Translations under genes and position numbers: made by a program
NCBI GenBank assembly: GCA_037176705.1
Contig: CM073908.1
Span: forward strand, 131,863,430-131,927,429
Length of the DNA: 64,000 nt
Direction of reading: 5' to 3'
From: Molossus alvarezi
Lineage: Eukaryota > Chordata > Mammalia > Chiroptera > Molossidae
The notes under the pieces: generated by a model
What the model saw: the letters and a program-made list of their open reading frames with translations, nothing else
The model's database searches: none
What the model was told of the DNA's origin: nothing
Part shown: positions 32,230-43,845 of the stretch, piece by piece
Layout: each line of letters opens with the position of its first letter
Position numbering within the stretch: the first letter of the stretch is position 1

Positions 32230-32605
32230 TAGGTGTGGTAAATGGCCAACCACCCTAGTGTAAGAAATTAGGCTTGCACTCTAGTAACTTGCATTCAACA
32301 TGATAAAAAAAAAATCAGACCAAAGAAAGCAAAAATTCAGTAATGGGTATGAAGAATGAGTAACTCAAAATAATGAAATATAGTGTTCTGTACCATACTT
32401 AATTTTCATAGTTTTGTTCTTTTATTCTGAAATACATGTTGTAGTTAGGGAAAGGGAAGCAAGAATATGCTATCAATTTATTAAGTCATCAAGGGCTCTA
32501 TTCGATAAAATTCATATGTAGGTGCCCTTAAAGAGACACCCATAATATGCCTTAAACTATTGAAATTGACTAAACAGGTATGAGTTTGGTAGGCCAGGCT
32601 AAATT
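32230..32605. other. Unassigned sequence
   Basis: No element or gene recognised between the Tigger-like element and the MER5-like element. Confidence 0.5.
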
Positions 32606-32732
32606 GTGGTTCTGAAAGTATGCTGCATGTCAGAATCACCAGAGAAGCTTTTGAGAGTCCTGAAATCCAGGCTATAACACAAATTAATTGCATATAATTG
32701 CCAGGGCTAGGACATACACTTCAGTACTTTTT

Positions 32733-32941
32733 TAATTTTTTTAATCCTCACCTAAGGATATTTTTCTATTTATCTTTAAAAAGAGTGGGAGGGAGAGAGA
32801 GAAAGAGAGAGAGAAACGTCCATGTGAGAGAGACACATTGACTGGTTGTCTCCCACACGACCCTGACCAGGGCCTGGGACAAACCACAACTGAGGTACAT
32901 GCCCTTGTGGCTCATCTGCTGAGCCAAACTGGCCAGGGTGG
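32733..32941 (-). mobile_element. Ves SINE (type II), first of stacked pair
   Basis: Minus strand. 'aatcctcacctaaggatatt' tail, GA tract, 'cacattgactggttgtctcc', shortened head (about 35 bp missing between 'catgcccttg' and 'tggctcatctgctgagccaa'). Flanked by cttcagtactttt at 32719 and at 32942. Confidence 0.9.
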
Positions 32942-32951
32942 CTTCAGTACT

Positions 32952-33171
32952 TTTTTTTTTTTTTTATCCTCACCGTTTTTTGTTCAGATAGAGTGGGAGG
33001 GAGAGAGAAACATCGACATGAAAGGGACACATCGAGTGGTTGCCACCTGCACGACCCAACCAGGGTTGGGGACAAACTGCAACCAAGGTACATGCCCTTA
33101 GCAGAAACCAAACCCGGGTCTCTCTGGACCACAGGCCAACACTCTAACTGCTGAGCCAAACCGGCCAGGGC
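32952..33171 (-). mobile_element. Ves SINE (type II), second of stacked pair
   Basis: Minus strand. T-rich tail, 'gttcagatagagtgggaggg', 'cacatcgagtggttgccacc', full head ending 'ctgagccaaaccggccaggg'. Flanked by cttcagtactttt at 32942 and 33172, so it shares the middle duplication with its neighbour. Confidence 0.92.
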
Positions 33172-33372
33172 CTTCAGTACTTTTTAAAGCTCCTTGATCC
33201 CAAGCAATTCCCAGGTGCAGCCAAGGTTGGCTGACTGCCAGTGGAATTGCTGGGTTTTCTGCCTCAGTTTGACCACGGATTAGGCATATCATTTACCTAA
33301 CAGGCAGTTGACTGATCTTGAAAATATTTACAAGTTTTCTGCTAAGAGTCTATTATACTACCACCAAGGGAG

Positions 33373-33433
33373 TGTTTTGTTTTGTTTTGTTTTGTTTTGT
33401 TTTGTTTTGTTTTGTTTTGTTTTGTTTTGTTTT
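33373..33433 (+). repeat. (GTTTT)n microsatellite
   Basis: Twelve near-perfect TTTTG pentamers. Frames across it encode repeated Cys-Phe-Val-Leu and are artefacts. Confidence 0.95.
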
Positions 33434-33434
33434 A

Positions 33435-33827
33435 ATCCCAATATCCAGGCTGCATCCCAGATCAGTTTCATTAGAATTTCTAGTATTGGGCCCGGCCTGT
33501 GTGGCTCAGTGGTTGAGCATCAACCCATACAGCAAGAGGTCGCCAGTGTGATTCCCAGTCAGGACACATGCCCAGGTTATGGGACTGATCCCAGTGGGGG
33601 CATGCAGGAGGCAGCTAGTCGATGTTCTCTCTCATCAATGTTTCTATCTCCCTCTCCCTTTCCCTCTCCCTTTCTCTCTCTCTAAAAAAAATCAATAAAG
33701 AAAAAAATTTAAAAAAGAAGAATGTCTTGTATTAGACCCTACCAGGGCATCAATAGTTTTATAAGTTCCCAGGTACAGTCAAGTGTAGACACGTGCAGTC
33801 AAGGTTAAGAAACACTGCACATTGAAA
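33435..33827. repeat. MER5-like element hosting a SINE
   Basis: 'ccaggctgcatcccagatca' and 'tttcattagaatttctagta' lead into the SINE. After it 'agttcccaggtacagtcaag' and 'gtcaaggttaagaaacactg' complete the MER5-type terminus. Confidence 0.6.
33488..33718 (+). mobile_element. Ves SINE (type I)
   Basis: 'gggcccggcctgtgtggctc', 'gtgattcccagtcaggacac', 'gggggcatgcaggaggcagc', CT tract, 'aaaatcaataaagaaaaaaa'. Target duplications agaatttctagtatt (33473-33487) and agaatgtcttgtatt (33719-33733). Confidence 0.93.
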
Positions 33828-34067
33828 TATTGAAAAGGAGTGATAACATGCCCTACCTTGGCAACATCAAATAATTTAATGTATAGTATTTGTCTATTAT
33901 TAACTTTTCTTTGAGGCTACAAAGAGATATCCCTGAGAACTTGGAAATATGGAAATAGACTGCCTTCTGAAAATAAACACAGAAAGTTGCTATGTAGAAG
34001 TATTCCTTAGTCAACACTGAGGGAAAAATAGATTTAAAAGGTAAATTAAGTAGCCTTCTCCAAAGCT

Positions 34068-34245
34068 CTAGCCCAGTATTTCCAACCCTGGCTACAAATT
34101 AGAATCCCCTGGGGAGTTTTTGACACTTGCCAATGTTTGAGCCCCAGTTCCAGGGCTTTTGATTTAACTGATTAAATTGATATATTTAAAAGCTCCTCAG
34201 GTGATTCTAATGTGCAGCCAGCATTGAGACCAGGCAAACCAGGAG
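34068..34245. repeat. MER5-like hAT-Charlie element
   Basis: 'ggctacaaattagaatcccc', 'ggggagtttttgacac', 'tgatttaactgattaaattg' and 'agctcctcaggtgattctaa' with 'gtgcagccagcattgagacc' form a nearly complete MER5A. Confidence 0.78.
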
Positions 34246-35077
34246 TATGTCAGAATGCCCAAACTGCAACACAGAACACGGTACCGAGAGATACAAAGAG
34301 AAACTGGGTATTTACAGAACATCACAATGAAGCATAAATAAAAGTGATGAATAGATATGAAATTTCAACAGTGGGTGCACAGCTCTTTCAAAGAAAGTGT
34401 TTGCCAAGGGACCTCAAATATCCCAGTCTCAGTAATAAAGCAAGTCCTTGAGTAGAAAGATTTGTTCATGTGTTTTAGCTGAGGGGCTTTCCCTAACATC
34501 ATCTTTAGCTTTGTATCTTACTCAGCAAAGCAAATTTGGGATTGTGTACCTAATTGATCACAGGTGAGGATGCACTTATGGAGACACTGAATATTCTGAT
34601 GCTCTGACAGTTATTTCTCATGGGACCTTAATCTATGGACATCGTGGTGTCTGTCTCTGTCTCCATTTTGTACGAGTTTACTCAAAATATGTTCCTGAGC
34701 AAGGTCATGGCAAACTCCAGCCAACCTTCCCTTCTAGACATTTTACCACTTCTACAAATTTCAATATTTATAACCTGAACCTTTTAATATAATGAATCAT
34801 GTACTATGCATTATTTTTGAAAAATATATATATTGAAGCTTCTTCTTAAATGAGTTATTTTTGTTCACACTCACGCATGCATACATACACACACACAAAT
34901 GCTAATAAATAATTGTTATTAGGAACTAAGCTATAGGCAACAGATAACCCCACCCTTAATTTTTTTTCAGTATCTTTTCCATGTTTTCATGAACTTTTAC
35001 AAATTCAAAACTTGTTTTGTTGAGGAAGTTTCTTTTCTTACTACTGACACTCTGATTCTTCACCCAAGGTGGGGGTT

Positions 35078-35078
<1 letters not shown>
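34246..35078. other. Unassigned sequence
   Basis: No element or gene recognised. A short (AC)n/ACAT patch lies near 34868-34895. Confidence 0.5.

Positions 35079-35117
<39 letters not shown>
35079..35117 (+). repeat. (TG)n microsatellite
   Basis: About 19 uninterrupted TG dinucleotides, long enough to be polymorphic. Confidence 0.95.
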
Positions 35118-35121
<4 letters not shown>

Positions 35122-35189
35122 GCTTTCTGGTTTTCAAAATTAAAATTTCCTACCTTAAGCTACCAACCTTTAAAACAAAAAGGTAAATA

Positions 35190-35560
35190 GTTTAACGAGC
35201 CTCATCAAGTTTATTCGGGAATAGCAGAAAAATTACTGTTCAGGACATGCAAATTATGGTAAAGCACAGGCAAGTCCAGAGGCTAGAAGAGAGGAATGTT
35301 CTTTTATAGAGGACAGAAGGAAGTTCAATCTTTGGAGGAGAGCAAGTGGACAAAGCCATGATAATGTCTCATTAGCTCGGTTGTTACTTCTTCCTGCCGG
35401 GGTATGTAAAGTAAACTGCAACTAGTGGAACATGCATGCCTGAGAACCCTCCTTGCACTGTTCCAGACCCCATTTTGAATAAGGTTTTCTTTATTCATTT
35501 TACACATAGCTATGTATAGCTTTCTTCTTAAAAGCACAAACTGATTATTTTAAGAGCTTT
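35190..35560 (-). mobile_element. LTR-like repeat, unclassified
   Basis: 'aagtttattcgggaatagca', 'gcacaggcaagtccagaggc', 'gttcttttatagaggacaga', 'ggggtatgtaaagtaaactg' resemble the order of a class I LTR read in reverse (poly(A) signal rc 'gtttatt' at its start). No internal sequence. Confidence 0.45.
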
Positions 35561-37281
35561 TGCCAGAAAGTTCAATCATACACTCAATGTTACCCAGTTG
35601 CTAGTTGACACAATAGACATAAATGCAGGACATTTCTTCATATTTTATAACATACCTATAATGTTTATCAGTATCTCTATTAAAAAGTTGAAAATCAATC
35701 ACTTCCTTTTGAAATTTAGGGACAGAATGTTTTTATCTCTTGTTGAATAGAAATTTCCTTTTAACAATCATTTAAAATAGTATTTCGGTGAGGTCAAAGA
35801 AAAGGGAAAGTGGGAAAATGAAAGCAGAGAACTGGAAAAACTGTGATAAAAAGATGAGATGGGCAATTTTTTTATATTTAAGAGGAGAAACAATTCTAAG
35901 TGGTGACAGGGTATTCTCATGAGAATAGCTAGCTGAAGTGGGACAGAAGTGACATTCACTGAAGTGCAGGAGGTCAAGATAGGAAGAGATCTGTTTCTTA
36001 TATACGTCTTCCTTGTTAACTTTACCACATTGATGGCAAGGTAGAAAATACTGCTGTGAGCCAGGTATCAAACATTCAACAGATAATGTCATGGACAATG
36101 AGTCCAAGGACAGCAACAAGAAAAGTACTGGGTAAGGTAGCTAGAAGACATTAGCTTCACAGGAATAGGCACAAAAGAATGCAAAAGTAGAATGAAGAGC
36201 AGAATCTCCACTGACAAAGCCAATACCAACACCCAACCCAACACTCATCCACTGGGGAGAGCTTCAGGAAAAGAAATACCTTTGGAGGATTTAGTTAGGG
36301 CAAGGTAAAAATGTCAAGCAAGTGCCTATTATCAGGAGCAGAAATCCCAACACTTCTGCTGACTGCATCAAAGTCATCAAGGAAAACAACACAGTCTGAC
36401 ACTGGATGAAACAACACCTTACTCACAGACAGAAGAGACAGCAATATTAGCTTCAGTCATGCACGTCAGTCTCCCATGGCCAGATGATCCCTCCAGGTCT
36501 TCAAGCACCCTTCTTGTGCCACAGAACAAAGGGTCTCATCCTCTCCCCACAGGGGATAGATATAGTAATGTGGTTGGCCATGTGCCACATGACACACACT
36601 CAAGCAGAACAAAGGAGCATGCATTGAGTCTGAAACAGAAAAAGATGTTCCCACACAAGGTAATAAACCCATCACAGGCTGTGAGGACTCTTTGTCTCTT
36701 GGTGAGGAAGTGTTTCAGGCCCAAGGCCCATTCTTGTGTGGCCGAGTGGGGTCAGAAGACTACATGCTCAAGAATGTTCCCAACAAGAAGGAACACTTTG
36801 TGAGGAGATTGAGGACACCATGAAATGATGTTCAGAGGGCCAAGTGGAAAGGTTTAGACCAAATAGGAGTGATGAGAACCAAAGGGGAAGAAAACAGTGT
36901 GGAAATTAGAATAGATGAAAGAATGTAGCAGAGCAAAGGGGAATATTTTTGGAGCATTGTCAAGTTTCCCAAAACAATCATTCCCAACATTCCTCTGATG
37001 ATAAAAGAGATTCAAATACCTATGGGGAGAATCAGTGGTGGTCTTGATTATATTTCTGAGGCAGTTCACTTTGCCAGACTTTAGATTTTTCTTCCTATTT
37101 CTAGACTTATTTTCAATATGCCTTTAATGGTAAGCCTTCTCAAATTATTTTGGGAAATATAGTATAAATTTTTCTTTTAAAAAAGAATAAACACTTCAGT
37201 AAAATAAAACTTTAGATAGCTTAAAATTTGGATTGTTTTATAATTTATAACATGAATGAGTATTATTAATAATAATAACTG
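35561..37281. other. Unassigned sequence, 1.7 kb
   Basis: Largest stretch in this half with no recognised element. Overlapping frames at 36459-36803 (+) and 36466-36724 (-) are mutually antisense with no known domain. Moderately higher GC around 36450-36760. It could hide a degenerate LTR or other old repeat. Confidence 0.45.
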
Positions 37282-37445
37282 GTATTTATTGAGTCAGGCA
37301 TTGGACTAATGGTTTTACAGGTATTACCATTTTTACTTCTGACAACTTTGGTAGATAGTAATTTTATTCCTAATTTTAAGAAAAGGAAACTAGGAGTTAA
37401 GAAGTTATCTAACTTAACAGTAAGTAGTGCCCAGTGTAAAGCCTA
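37282..37445 (-). repeat. MIR SINE remnant
   Basis: Reverse MIR: 'ggtatttattgagtcaggca', 'ttttacaggtattaccattt', 'gaaaaggaaactaggagtta', 'aacagtaagtagtgcccag'. Confidence 0.65.
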
Positions 37446-38164
37446 ATTAAGGACACTGTCTGAACTTTACAAGGACAAAGATAACAGAATAAATTCAAAA
37501 TGGAGTGGGTAATTTTGAGAACAGAGAAGACTGCTGAAATAATGATAGCAAACTGGGTAAGTAGTTAAAAAATTTTACCTATCCTCAGAATAACACTTTA
37601 AAGGATGATATTCATGGCAACTATTAAACTAACCATAAAAAGGTAAGTTTATTTACCTTCTTCCACAGAGTTCAAAGTCCTTAAAGAGGAATCTTTTCTC
37701 TGAAGCCCATGCAATACAGCTGTGTATCCTGTGGATGACTATTTTGAGAGTAGTGATATATCTCCCTGCTTTACATTTAGACATGTAAAGCATAGAGAAT
37801 TTATATTATTTCAACTATTTTTAGGCAGCAAAATGAGGTCTTCAAACCCAGTACCATAGTTGGATAAAAGATTTGGCTCAATGGACAAAGGAGCAAATAG
37901 CAGCCACACTGCTCATTTATAGGGTCTTCTCAAATCCTGTGTTTTCTTGTTTGCTTAAAGAGAACTTTCTTACTCCTCAGCTATTTTCAAGGAACAATAA
38001 AAAATGGAGATGAAGATTTTTTTTTTATAAAGTCGATGATATAAACTAGAAACAGTCGCAGCAATGTACTATTCTCTCATATTCCCCTACAGCTAATGGG
38101 TATGCTTTCTATAGGATCAGAGTAGGGAGTTTCCAAGGAATCATAAAAAGAATTGCCTTTAAAG
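37446..38164. other. Unassigned sequence
   Basis: No element or gene recognised. Confidence 0.5.
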
Positions 38165-38320
38165 ACAATAATATCTGGGGCTTGACTCTCAGTTGTGCAA
38201 CTTACTAGATCTTTAATCCTGGGGGATTTTCCTCAACTTTCTTGAGTCTTGCTTTCTTCATCTATGAAATGTGAGGCAAAAAAATACTTCAGAAGTTGTT
38301 GAAGGAAATAGAGGGTATAG
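38165..38320 (+). repeat. MIR SINE remnant
   Basis: 'ggcttgactctcagttgtgc', 'aacttactagatctttaatc', 'ttgctttcttcatctatgaa' in MIR order. Confidence 0.55.
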
Positions 38321-39082
38321 GAAAAAAGAGGTATCCCAAGGAGGTAATATCCTTTCAGGTTCCCAACTGGTTTTAGAATAAAAATTATTGCTCACAGTTG
38401 ATTCAAACATATCTTTTGTTTTTGTTTTTGATTTGGTTTTGGTAGTGGTTTTAGCCACCTCTCTTTCTCAAATATATATTTTTATATTATATAATTATAT
38501 ATATAATGTGACTACTACAGAAACTTGCAGATGTAGTTTCTGTCTTTGCCTAATTCATTCAGAGCAGTTTGACATAAATAATTCCTTGTACATAGTGGCA
38601 TTAAATAATTATTGACAGCTTCGCAGCAGGTATTTACTTTAATCCATCATTCTTTTTCTATTGGAAAATAATTAACAAGATTTCTTCCAAAGAGTAGCCT
38701 ACATTTTGAAGCTGAAATGTCAACTAGGTAGGACTTGTCATCTAAGGAACAAGGATGATATATTCTACAATAAAACTGGTATAATATCAAGGCTCAGGCT
38801 GGATAGACATTGTGGATTCTGAATCCAGAAGTCTCAGAATTTTCAGTTTCAGTAAATGCTTTTCTTCGTTCTGAGGGCTCCCATCACTCAGTTTTTACGT
38901 GCAGTGTGGACAACTGAAACATGTCTGGAACATTCACTAATATTTAGCACACTGGGCAAGATTCTCCCCAGCAATCTGAGACTCATTCATTCTGACATGC
39001 CAATATGTTTCTTGGATTCCCAGTAAAGCTCATGTACCTCCTGAAGAATAAAAATTTCATCAAGTCTTCATTTCCCAAATTT
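38321..39082. other. Unassigned sequence
   Basis: AT-rich with a TA-dense patch (about 38470-38507). No element or gene recognised. Confidence 0.5.
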
Positions 39083-39099
39083 AAAAACATGAAAAGTGC

Positions 39100-39238
39100 A
39101 CTAGCTGGTTTGGCTTAGCAGTTAGAGCATCAGCCTGTGGACCAAAGAGTTGCAGATTCAATTCCAGTCAAGGGCACGTACCTTGGTTGCAGTTCTGTCC
39201 CCGGCCCTGGTCGGGGCGTGCAGGAGACAGCCAATTGA

Positions 39239-39280
<42 letters not shown>

Positions 39281-39361
39281 CCCTTCATCCCTCCCTCCCT
39301 CTCTCCCACTCTATCTGAAGATGAATGGAAAAATATCCTCAGGTGAGGATTAAAAAAAAAA
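39100..39361 (+). mobile_element. Ves SINE (type II tail)
   Basis: 'ggtttggcttagcagttaga', B box 'gattcaattcc', 'gtcggggcgtgcaggagaca', a long (CT)n run (39246-39278), C-rich stretch and 'tctgaagatgaatggaaaaa' with 'ggtgagga'. Target duplications aaaacatgaaaagtgc and aaaacattaaatgcgc. Confidence 0.93.
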
Positions 39362-39377
39362 AAAAACATTAAATGCG

Positions 39378-39807
39378 CTCAGTTTTGAAGAAAGTCCTTT
39401 TAAAACTAAATGGTTTACTTTTGTTTATTATTTTTTCAGTAAACATCAAAAGCCATGACAATGTAGTATATATTAATACATCACCCCAGATCTATTCTTC
39501 CCTTCCACTAACCTCCATGGATCAAAAGGAAGCCCAGAATACCCATTCTTCAAGAAATTTCTCCCATCCTTCATCCTATATAACCTCATAACCTGTCCAC
39601 CATTCTCTAGTTCAAGATCATTAGCTCTAATCCCATCACCCTCTATTTCTGTTTGTGTCTGTTACCAGCCCAGGTCTCTTGGTTTATCCACAATGCTCTA
39701 AACATTCATCACTGTAAAGCTTCACATATCTCTTTTCTGACTCCATCCCTCACTCATCCACAACTTCTGAACCCTTTCCTCTATACCTTCTAAAAATAGT
39801 TTCACTT
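39378..39807. other. Unassigned sequence
   Basis: Includes a 72-codon + frame (39373-39591) with no recognised homology. No repeat identified. Confidence 0.45.
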
Positions 39808-40519
39808 TTTTTTTTTTTTTTGACACAGGATGCTGCAAACTCTTAAAAATAATTGAGGACCTGCAAAGAGCTGTTGTTTATGTGGGTTATATTTACTAAT
39901 ATTCGTTGTTTTCTAAATTAAAAGGAAACTATAAAATATTTATTTATTTTTCTATTTACAACTAATAAACCCATTACATGTTAACCCAAATTACATATTT
40001 TTAATGAAAAAAATCAAATTTTTACAACAACAAAAACAGTGAAAAGAGTGGAATTTTTTTACATTTTTGCCAGTCTCTTTAAATCTAGGCTTAATAAAAG
40101 ACAGCTGGATTCTTATATCTGCTTCTCCATTCAATCTGTTGTAATATACTATTTTAGTTGAAGTATATAAAGAAAATGTGGTCTCATCCAGATATGTCAT
40201 TAGAAAAGAGAGGAATATTTTTAAGAATCCTTTCAGCTAATTGTGGATATTATTCTTTGACACTGTATCAAAACTCAATAAATGTTAGTTTCTTAAAAGT
40301 TAGTTGCAATGTGGAACTAAAACCATCTTAATAAACTTATTTTTATTCTGTTAAATTAAAAATTCATTAGTGTATCTTGCACTATGAATGAATATTTTAC
40401 CCACTGAAGTTTTGTAACATCATGCATCATTCCTTTGAAAAACATAATTTACTGAGTTATGCAAATGTTCCAAATGTTGACATATTTTATTATACAATAT
40501 TTTAAAAATAATATTTTTG

Positions 40520-40726
40520 CCCAGCTGGTGTGGCTCAGTGTCTGAGCATCGACCCATGCACCAAGAGGTTGCTGGTTCAATTCCCAGTCAGGGCACATGC
40601 CCAGAATGTGGGCCCGATCCCCAGTGGGGGGTTGTGCAGGAGGCAGCCAATCGATGTCCTCTCTCATCGATGTTTCTATCTCTTTCTCTCTCTTTCTCCT
40701 TTCTTCCCTCCCTAAATTCAATAAAT
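40520..40726 (+). mobile_element. Ves SINE (type I), first of stacked pair
   Basis: 'cccagctggtgtggctcagt', B box 'ggttcaattcc', 'gttgtgcaggaggcagccaa', CT tract and 'aaattcaataaataaaa'. Left flank aaaaataatatttttg (40504-40519), right flank aaaaattatttg (40727-40738). Confidence 0.92.
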
Positions 40727-40738
40727 AAAAATTATTTG

Positions 40739-40990
40739 CCCTGGCCAGTTTGGCTCTGTGGTTAGAGCGTCGGCCTGTGGACCAGAGAGACCCAGGTTCA
40801 GTTCCCACTAAGGGCACATACCTCAGTTGTAGTTCATCCCTGACCCCGGTTGGGGTCGTGTGGGTGGCAACCAGTCGATGTGTCTCTCTCACATAGATGT
40901 TTCTCTCTCTCTCTCTTCCTCCTTCTCTCCCTCCCACTCTATCTGAAGATAAATGCAAAAATGTTCTCGGGTGAGGATACAAAATTTATT
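40739..40990 (+). mobile_element. Ves SINE (type II), second of stacked pair
   Basis: 'ccctggccagtttggctctg', B box 'aggttcagttcc', 'gggtcgtgtgggtggcaacc', CT tract and type II tail 'tatctgaagataaatgcaaa'. Right flank aaaaattatatttg (40991-41004) repeats the target a third time. Confidence 0.92.
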
Positions 40991-41222
40991 AAAAATTATA
41001 TTTGTTACTATTACCCCAATCTCATCAAAAGAGTCTTTAAGCATTGGGAAGCTTTACTCCAGGGAGTAAAAGTTTTCCAAAATTCAAAACTTTACTTGAA
41101 TGCTCAAATTTTATCATTGGCAACAAATCTTGGCAATCATTTTCCTTGAAGTAACAGGTTCACTTCATTTACTTATGAGAAATTGCCAAATACCCAAGTC
41201 TGGATAGCCATCATTTTTTCTG

Positions 41223-42239
41223 TCTTTTTTTCAGGTAAGGACAGTTTTCAGGGGGAAAAGTGGTGAGTTCAGTTGGCAGCTCAACCAATGGCACATGTGC
41301 TCTCTTCAAGACAACCACTGTACCTCAGAATGTAGAAAAAACATTTTATGCATGCTCTATTTAATCACTGTCTCTTGAATAGACATGCAGTCAAGGATTG
41401 AGACAGAATAAACTGCTGTTCTACAACTCATGATCAATCATCACCAAAGGCCCTGAATGTTGTTAGTCCTCTAGGAGGCGTATGTGTCATACAAACAGAC
41501 AATTATTATAACATATTGACTGACATCATCCTACACTCTCTTAATAAACCTTTTTGTAACTTCAAGAAATGAGTTTTCTCATTTTTCTTGTACATACAAC
41601 ACTTTATCCCTGTACCAATTAGGATGTCTTTGACTGCAAATAACAATAAATTTTATTCAGAATGATTTAAATGATCAGGAAAAGTTGTCATCTCTCAAAA
41701 TGGGAAATTCCAAGACAGGGTATCTTTAGGGTTAATTAGTTCAGGGCTCATGGCACCAAGATGGGTCTTACATTTCCAAGTGACACATGAATATGTGACA
41801 TGTCTAGTGCAAAGTACAATGCTATGAGTACTTTTCCTATGAGTCTATAAGAATAAAGAAACCCTTCCCGGAGGCCCTCTAGCTATAACCTCACTTTACA
41901 TTTGAAGCCATGTTGCACCACATGTCCACACCTACACCAAAAGGCAGGCACAAGGAATGCGATCTCCATGGATGATTAAGATTAATCCAGATTTACCCTT
42001 GAGTTTAAGGTAAGGTCACCTTCCCTAAAGGATGAATACCTGAATAAAATCTGGTTTCATTCAAGAAAGGAGAAAGTGGGAAGGAGTGTTGGGATAAGTG
42101 CAGTCTGTATCCTGCCCATAGCTACTCTGCTGTCACCCCTACACATTAAAGACTGCTGACTACAAACCCCTGACTCGTGGCTTGAGGGCTTTCTACTAGG
42201 CATGGAGATATAAGCTGAGCACAGGGCAAGCTAGAAGTG
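41223..42239. other. Unassigned sequence with possible old repeat
   Basis: From about 41610, 'attaggatgtctttgactgc' and 'aaataacaataaattttatt' begin a block that resembles a dispersed old repeat carrying 'tgcaaataacagaa...'. Too diverged to assign. Confidence 0.35.
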
Positions 42240-42800
42240 CCAGAGAATTAATGTCTCAGAAGCAGCCTTTAACCAATAATACAGAGTTAGCAGATAAATA
42301 TCCAGCTACTTGGATTCTCATCTGAGATAACTTTGAGATGTGTTGTACATTTCCTAGAATTAACTAGTGGAATAAGCCAAGGAAATGAGCACTTAAGAAT
42401 GTGCTTTTCTTGCCCTGGCAAGTTTGGCTCAGCAGTTAGAGCATCAGTCTGTGAACCAATGAGTCGTGAGTTTGATTCCAGTCAAGGGCACATGCCTGGG
42501 TTGTGGTTTGTTCCCCCCCACCCAGGGCCATGGTCAGGTTGTGTGGGAGACAACCAGTCAATGTGACTCTATCACATCGAAGTTTCTCTCTGTCTCTCTT
42601 GCTCCCTCCCCCCCACTCTATCTGATAATAAGAAGAAAAATATCCTCAGGTGAGGAATAAAAAAAAGAATACATTTTTTATTGGCTGTCTTTCTTGTCCT
42701 GTCTCATTTCTTCACTTTCCTTACCAGTGTTTCCTGTTCTCATCTTCCAAATAAACTATTTGCAATAGCATCCTTGTCTTGGGTCTGCTGCTAGGGAAAC
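42240..42800 (+). mobile_element. ERVL-type LTR-like repeat, SINE-split
   Basis: Right part 'gtgtttcctgttctcatctt', 'ccaaataaactatttgcaat', 'tccttgtcttgggtctgctg' and 'agggaaacccaaacc' follows the 3' end of an ERVL-like LTR. The left part (42240-42397) is weak. A Ves SINE splits it. Confidence 0.45.
42414..42664 (+). mobile_element. Ves SINE (type II tail)
   Basis: 'gcaagtttggctcagcagtt', 'gtttgattccagtcaagggc', 'ggtcaggttgtgtgggagac', C-rich tract and tail 'aaaatatcctcaggtgagga'. An imperfect duplication (aagaatgtgcttttctt / aagaatacattttttat) flanks it. Confidence 0.9.
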
Positions 42801-43689
42801 CCAAACCAGAAAAATAGCCCCTCCCTCAAAAAAATCCTCTATAGTCAGAAACTCAGAAGCCTCTTTTTCAATTCTTTGTTCTCAGAGAGCCATTGTTAGT
42901 ACCCATCTCCTATATGAGTTTCTGTTTTCTGCCAAAGACTACAAAAGTGGATATAGAAATTCCTATCTATGCATGTGCACAAAGATTTGTATTCATTACA
43001 TAAAATTAATCATGTTGCTTGCTATACCCAGGGCTCCTTCTCAGGACCCACCCCCTTCCAGCCTCTATTCAAAGGGTAGCCAAATGTGGCTGGCTACATC
43101 TTGACCCAAAGGTAGCCAATCCTTTGGCTGACAGTGCCCACACAGTATGAAAAATAAGCAAAGAAAATTCATTTTCCTCTCTTGAAAATTTAAATTACAA
43201 AATACCAATGCCAAGAGAAAAAGGAATTTCGCTGTGGGAGGTTGAACTGGAGTTATGAACAGTTTTCAGAGCCATAAGGCAGTAAACAGAAATTATTATG
43301 AACTAGAAACTATGAGAAAACCAAAATTATGATGTACAAAGAAATGATACATGAAGCAGATGAAAACAATAAGCAGATAGTATCAGTTCAAAAGGAAGCA
43401 GGCAGACTAGGAACACTCAAGTTTTATTAATAGGATAGCTGTGGAATGGAGACTCAGGAAGCTCTCTCAAGAGCTGTTTCTGTTCCTACATCTCCTTCCA
43501 ATGACAATCTCCATGAAGCTAGGCACTGCTATAGCTACCAAACTGAATTTGCATGGGATTCTACCTCCTTGTTGGCCAGGTCTGTCCTGGTACCAGTTCC
43601 CCTTATATGAAGAAGCCTGAGCAAATGTTTAACAACCAGTAATCAAAATGCTTTTTAAAAAGTTAATCATGGAAAAAGCTGAATTTTTA
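42801..43689. other. Unassigned sequence
   Basis: No repeat or gene recognised. Moderately GC-rich around 43020-43140. Confidence 0.5.
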
Positions 43690-43845
43690 TTCAATATACA
43701 ATGGGATGTTTAAAATGTGGTCCATGTTTCACAACAATGTGAGTATACTTAACATTGCTGAACTGTACATTTAAAAATGGTTAGGAGGGTAAATTTATGT
43801 TATGTGCTTTTTACCACAATTTTATATATGTATTTATTCATAATT
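43690..43845 (+). mobile_element. Older L1 3' UTR end (L1MB type)
   Basis: 'tcacaacaatgtgagtatac', 'attgctgaactgtacattta' and 'gttatgtgctttttaccaca' are the final part of an L1M 3' UTR. Confidence 0.75.

Larger units (their letters stand above)
32606..33240. repeat. MER5-like element hosting two SINEs
   Basis: 'catgtcagaatcaccagaga', 'gagtcctgaaatccaggcta' on the left and 'caggtgcagccaaggttggc' on the right are MER5-type sequence, separated by two minus-strand Ves SINEs (32733-33171). Confidence 0.6.
39808..41222. repeat. Candidate ancient DNA-transposon remnant, SINE-split
   Basis: After a T run, 'acacaggatgctgcaaactc', 'ttgaggacctgcaaagagct', 'gttgtttatgtgggttatat' and 'cattacatgttaacccaaat' follow an order I recognise from a dispersed old mammalian repeat, probably hAT/Charlie type. 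Extent and family are uncertain. Two plus-strand SINEs sit within it (40520-40990). Confidence 0.35.

Noticed and set aside
33373..33433. CRISPR-like regular repeat
   Set aside because: Pure pentamer run with no spacers in a mammalian genome.
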